Origin: a virus
Length of the DNA: 30,873 nucleotides
Strand: one strand, 5' to 3'
Virus record (IMG/VR): IMGVR_UViG_3300025727_000003
Location: 1 to 30,873 of that record
Shown piece by piece: positions 30,658-30,873 of the stretch. The position numbers were made by a program, and so were the translations under genes. The notes under the pieces are model-generated. The model was not told where the DNA came from, searched no databases, and worked only from the letters and a program-made list of their open reading frames with translations. Each line of letters opens with the position of its first letter. The stretch's first letter is position 1.

Positions 30658-30838
30658 AAACAAATTACTATTAATCAATCGTGAGCTGTTTCATCATGGA
30701 GGTTTAACACAAGGATCATCAATAAGAATAACTAAAAAACTTTTAAAGGTAGTTGAAGAAATCGAAAGCGAAATCGCTAAAGCTGAAAACGAAAGAGCAA
30801 TACGAGAAGGAGATGAAGATCTTCAAATGGTGTATTAA
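30638..30838 (+). CDS. Small helical protein, 66 aa, crossing the circle junction
   Basis: Begins MSLEEARNKLLLINRELFHHGGL and has a charged coiled-coil C-terminus (VVEEIESEIAKAENERAIREGDED). Its 3' part is repeated at 1-92 because of the circular assembly, and its end overlaps the gene at 67 by 26 bases once the circle is joined. Function unknown. Confidence 0.6.
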   Translation: MSLEEARNKLLLINRELFHHGGLTQGSSIRITKKLLKVVEEIESEIAKAENERAIREGDEDLQMVY

Positions 30839-30873
30839 AAACGATATAAGAGTTTATCGAGAACCAACAAGAC
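30747..30873. repeat. Right copy of 127-bp terminal direct repeat (circle junction)
   Basis: Identical to 1-127. Either copy should be removed before drawing the circle. It covers the end of the 30638 gene and the first 61 bases of the gene at 67-315. Confidence 0.95.

Noticed and set aside
1-30873. tRNA genes, integrase, repressor, IS elements, CRISPR arrays
   Set aside because: None was seen by reading both strands. Absence is not proven without a tRNA or profile search.

Overview
The window is the complete, circularly closed genome of a tailed phage. The first and last 127 bases are identical, so the contig joins to itself as a circle of 30,746 bp. The host is most likely a marine or aquatic member of the Bacteroidetes (Flavobacteriia-like). 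The DNA is very AT-rich, gene starts follow A-rich leaders and mostly lack a Shine-Dalgarno sequence, and many proteins belong to families I associate with Bacteroidetes phages (DUF3127 SSB-like protein, XkdF-like protease, DUF6712-like connector). One fibre-locus protein resembles a family common in marine phages. No sheath protein was seen and a tape measure is present, so a siphovirus is likely. There is no integrase, repressor or tRNA, which suggests a lytic life cycle.

All genes are on the + strand. Crossing the circle junction, the order is: terminase (28262-29664); a strip of tiny proteins, several with membrane segments (29751-315); tail module (402-10569: chaperone pair with a probable -1 frameshift, completion-like proteins, a 1577-residue tail protein with poly-threonine linkers, a glycosyltransferase, tape measure); head module (10608-13534: protease, small virion proteins, scaffold, major capsid); tail tube, portal and connector (13606-16852); fibre/adhesin module with a tandemly duplicated glycine-rich protein (16955-19930); lysis (19935-20932: small membrane protein, M15 endolysin, holin); then the early region (21304-28025) with a NinG-like nuclease, SSB-like protein, DnaB/RecA-like helicase, sigma-like factor, a ThyA-family enzyme with a dCMP-type specificity residue, a MazG-like pyrophosphatase, a PD-(D/E)XK exonuclease and a DnaA domain IV-like protein. 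A small lipoprotein sits before the terminase.

The strongest new signal is a two-box motif, ACAAA-N15-TTGTAATAAT. It occurs six times with an invariant 15-nt spacer, always upstream of a virion or packaging gene. In five copies the ATG lies exactly 10 nt after the first T of TTGT. Two copies directly follow intrinsic terminators. The early region instead carries three TAACTTT(G/A) elements resembling the Bacteroidetes -7 box. The simplest model is that host RNA polymerase reads the early genes, the phage sigma-like factor (23852-24394) is made, and it switches on the ACAAA/TTGT late promoters, many of which would give leaderless mRNAs.

Other points to examine: a T9 slippery site giving a G/GT-type fusion; an Asn-to-Asp change in the ThyA-family enzyme next to a MazG-like enzyme, suggesting cytosine modification of phage DNA; and a glycosyltransferase directly after a protein with mucin-like Thr runs. 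All calls are from reading the sequence; no database search was run.
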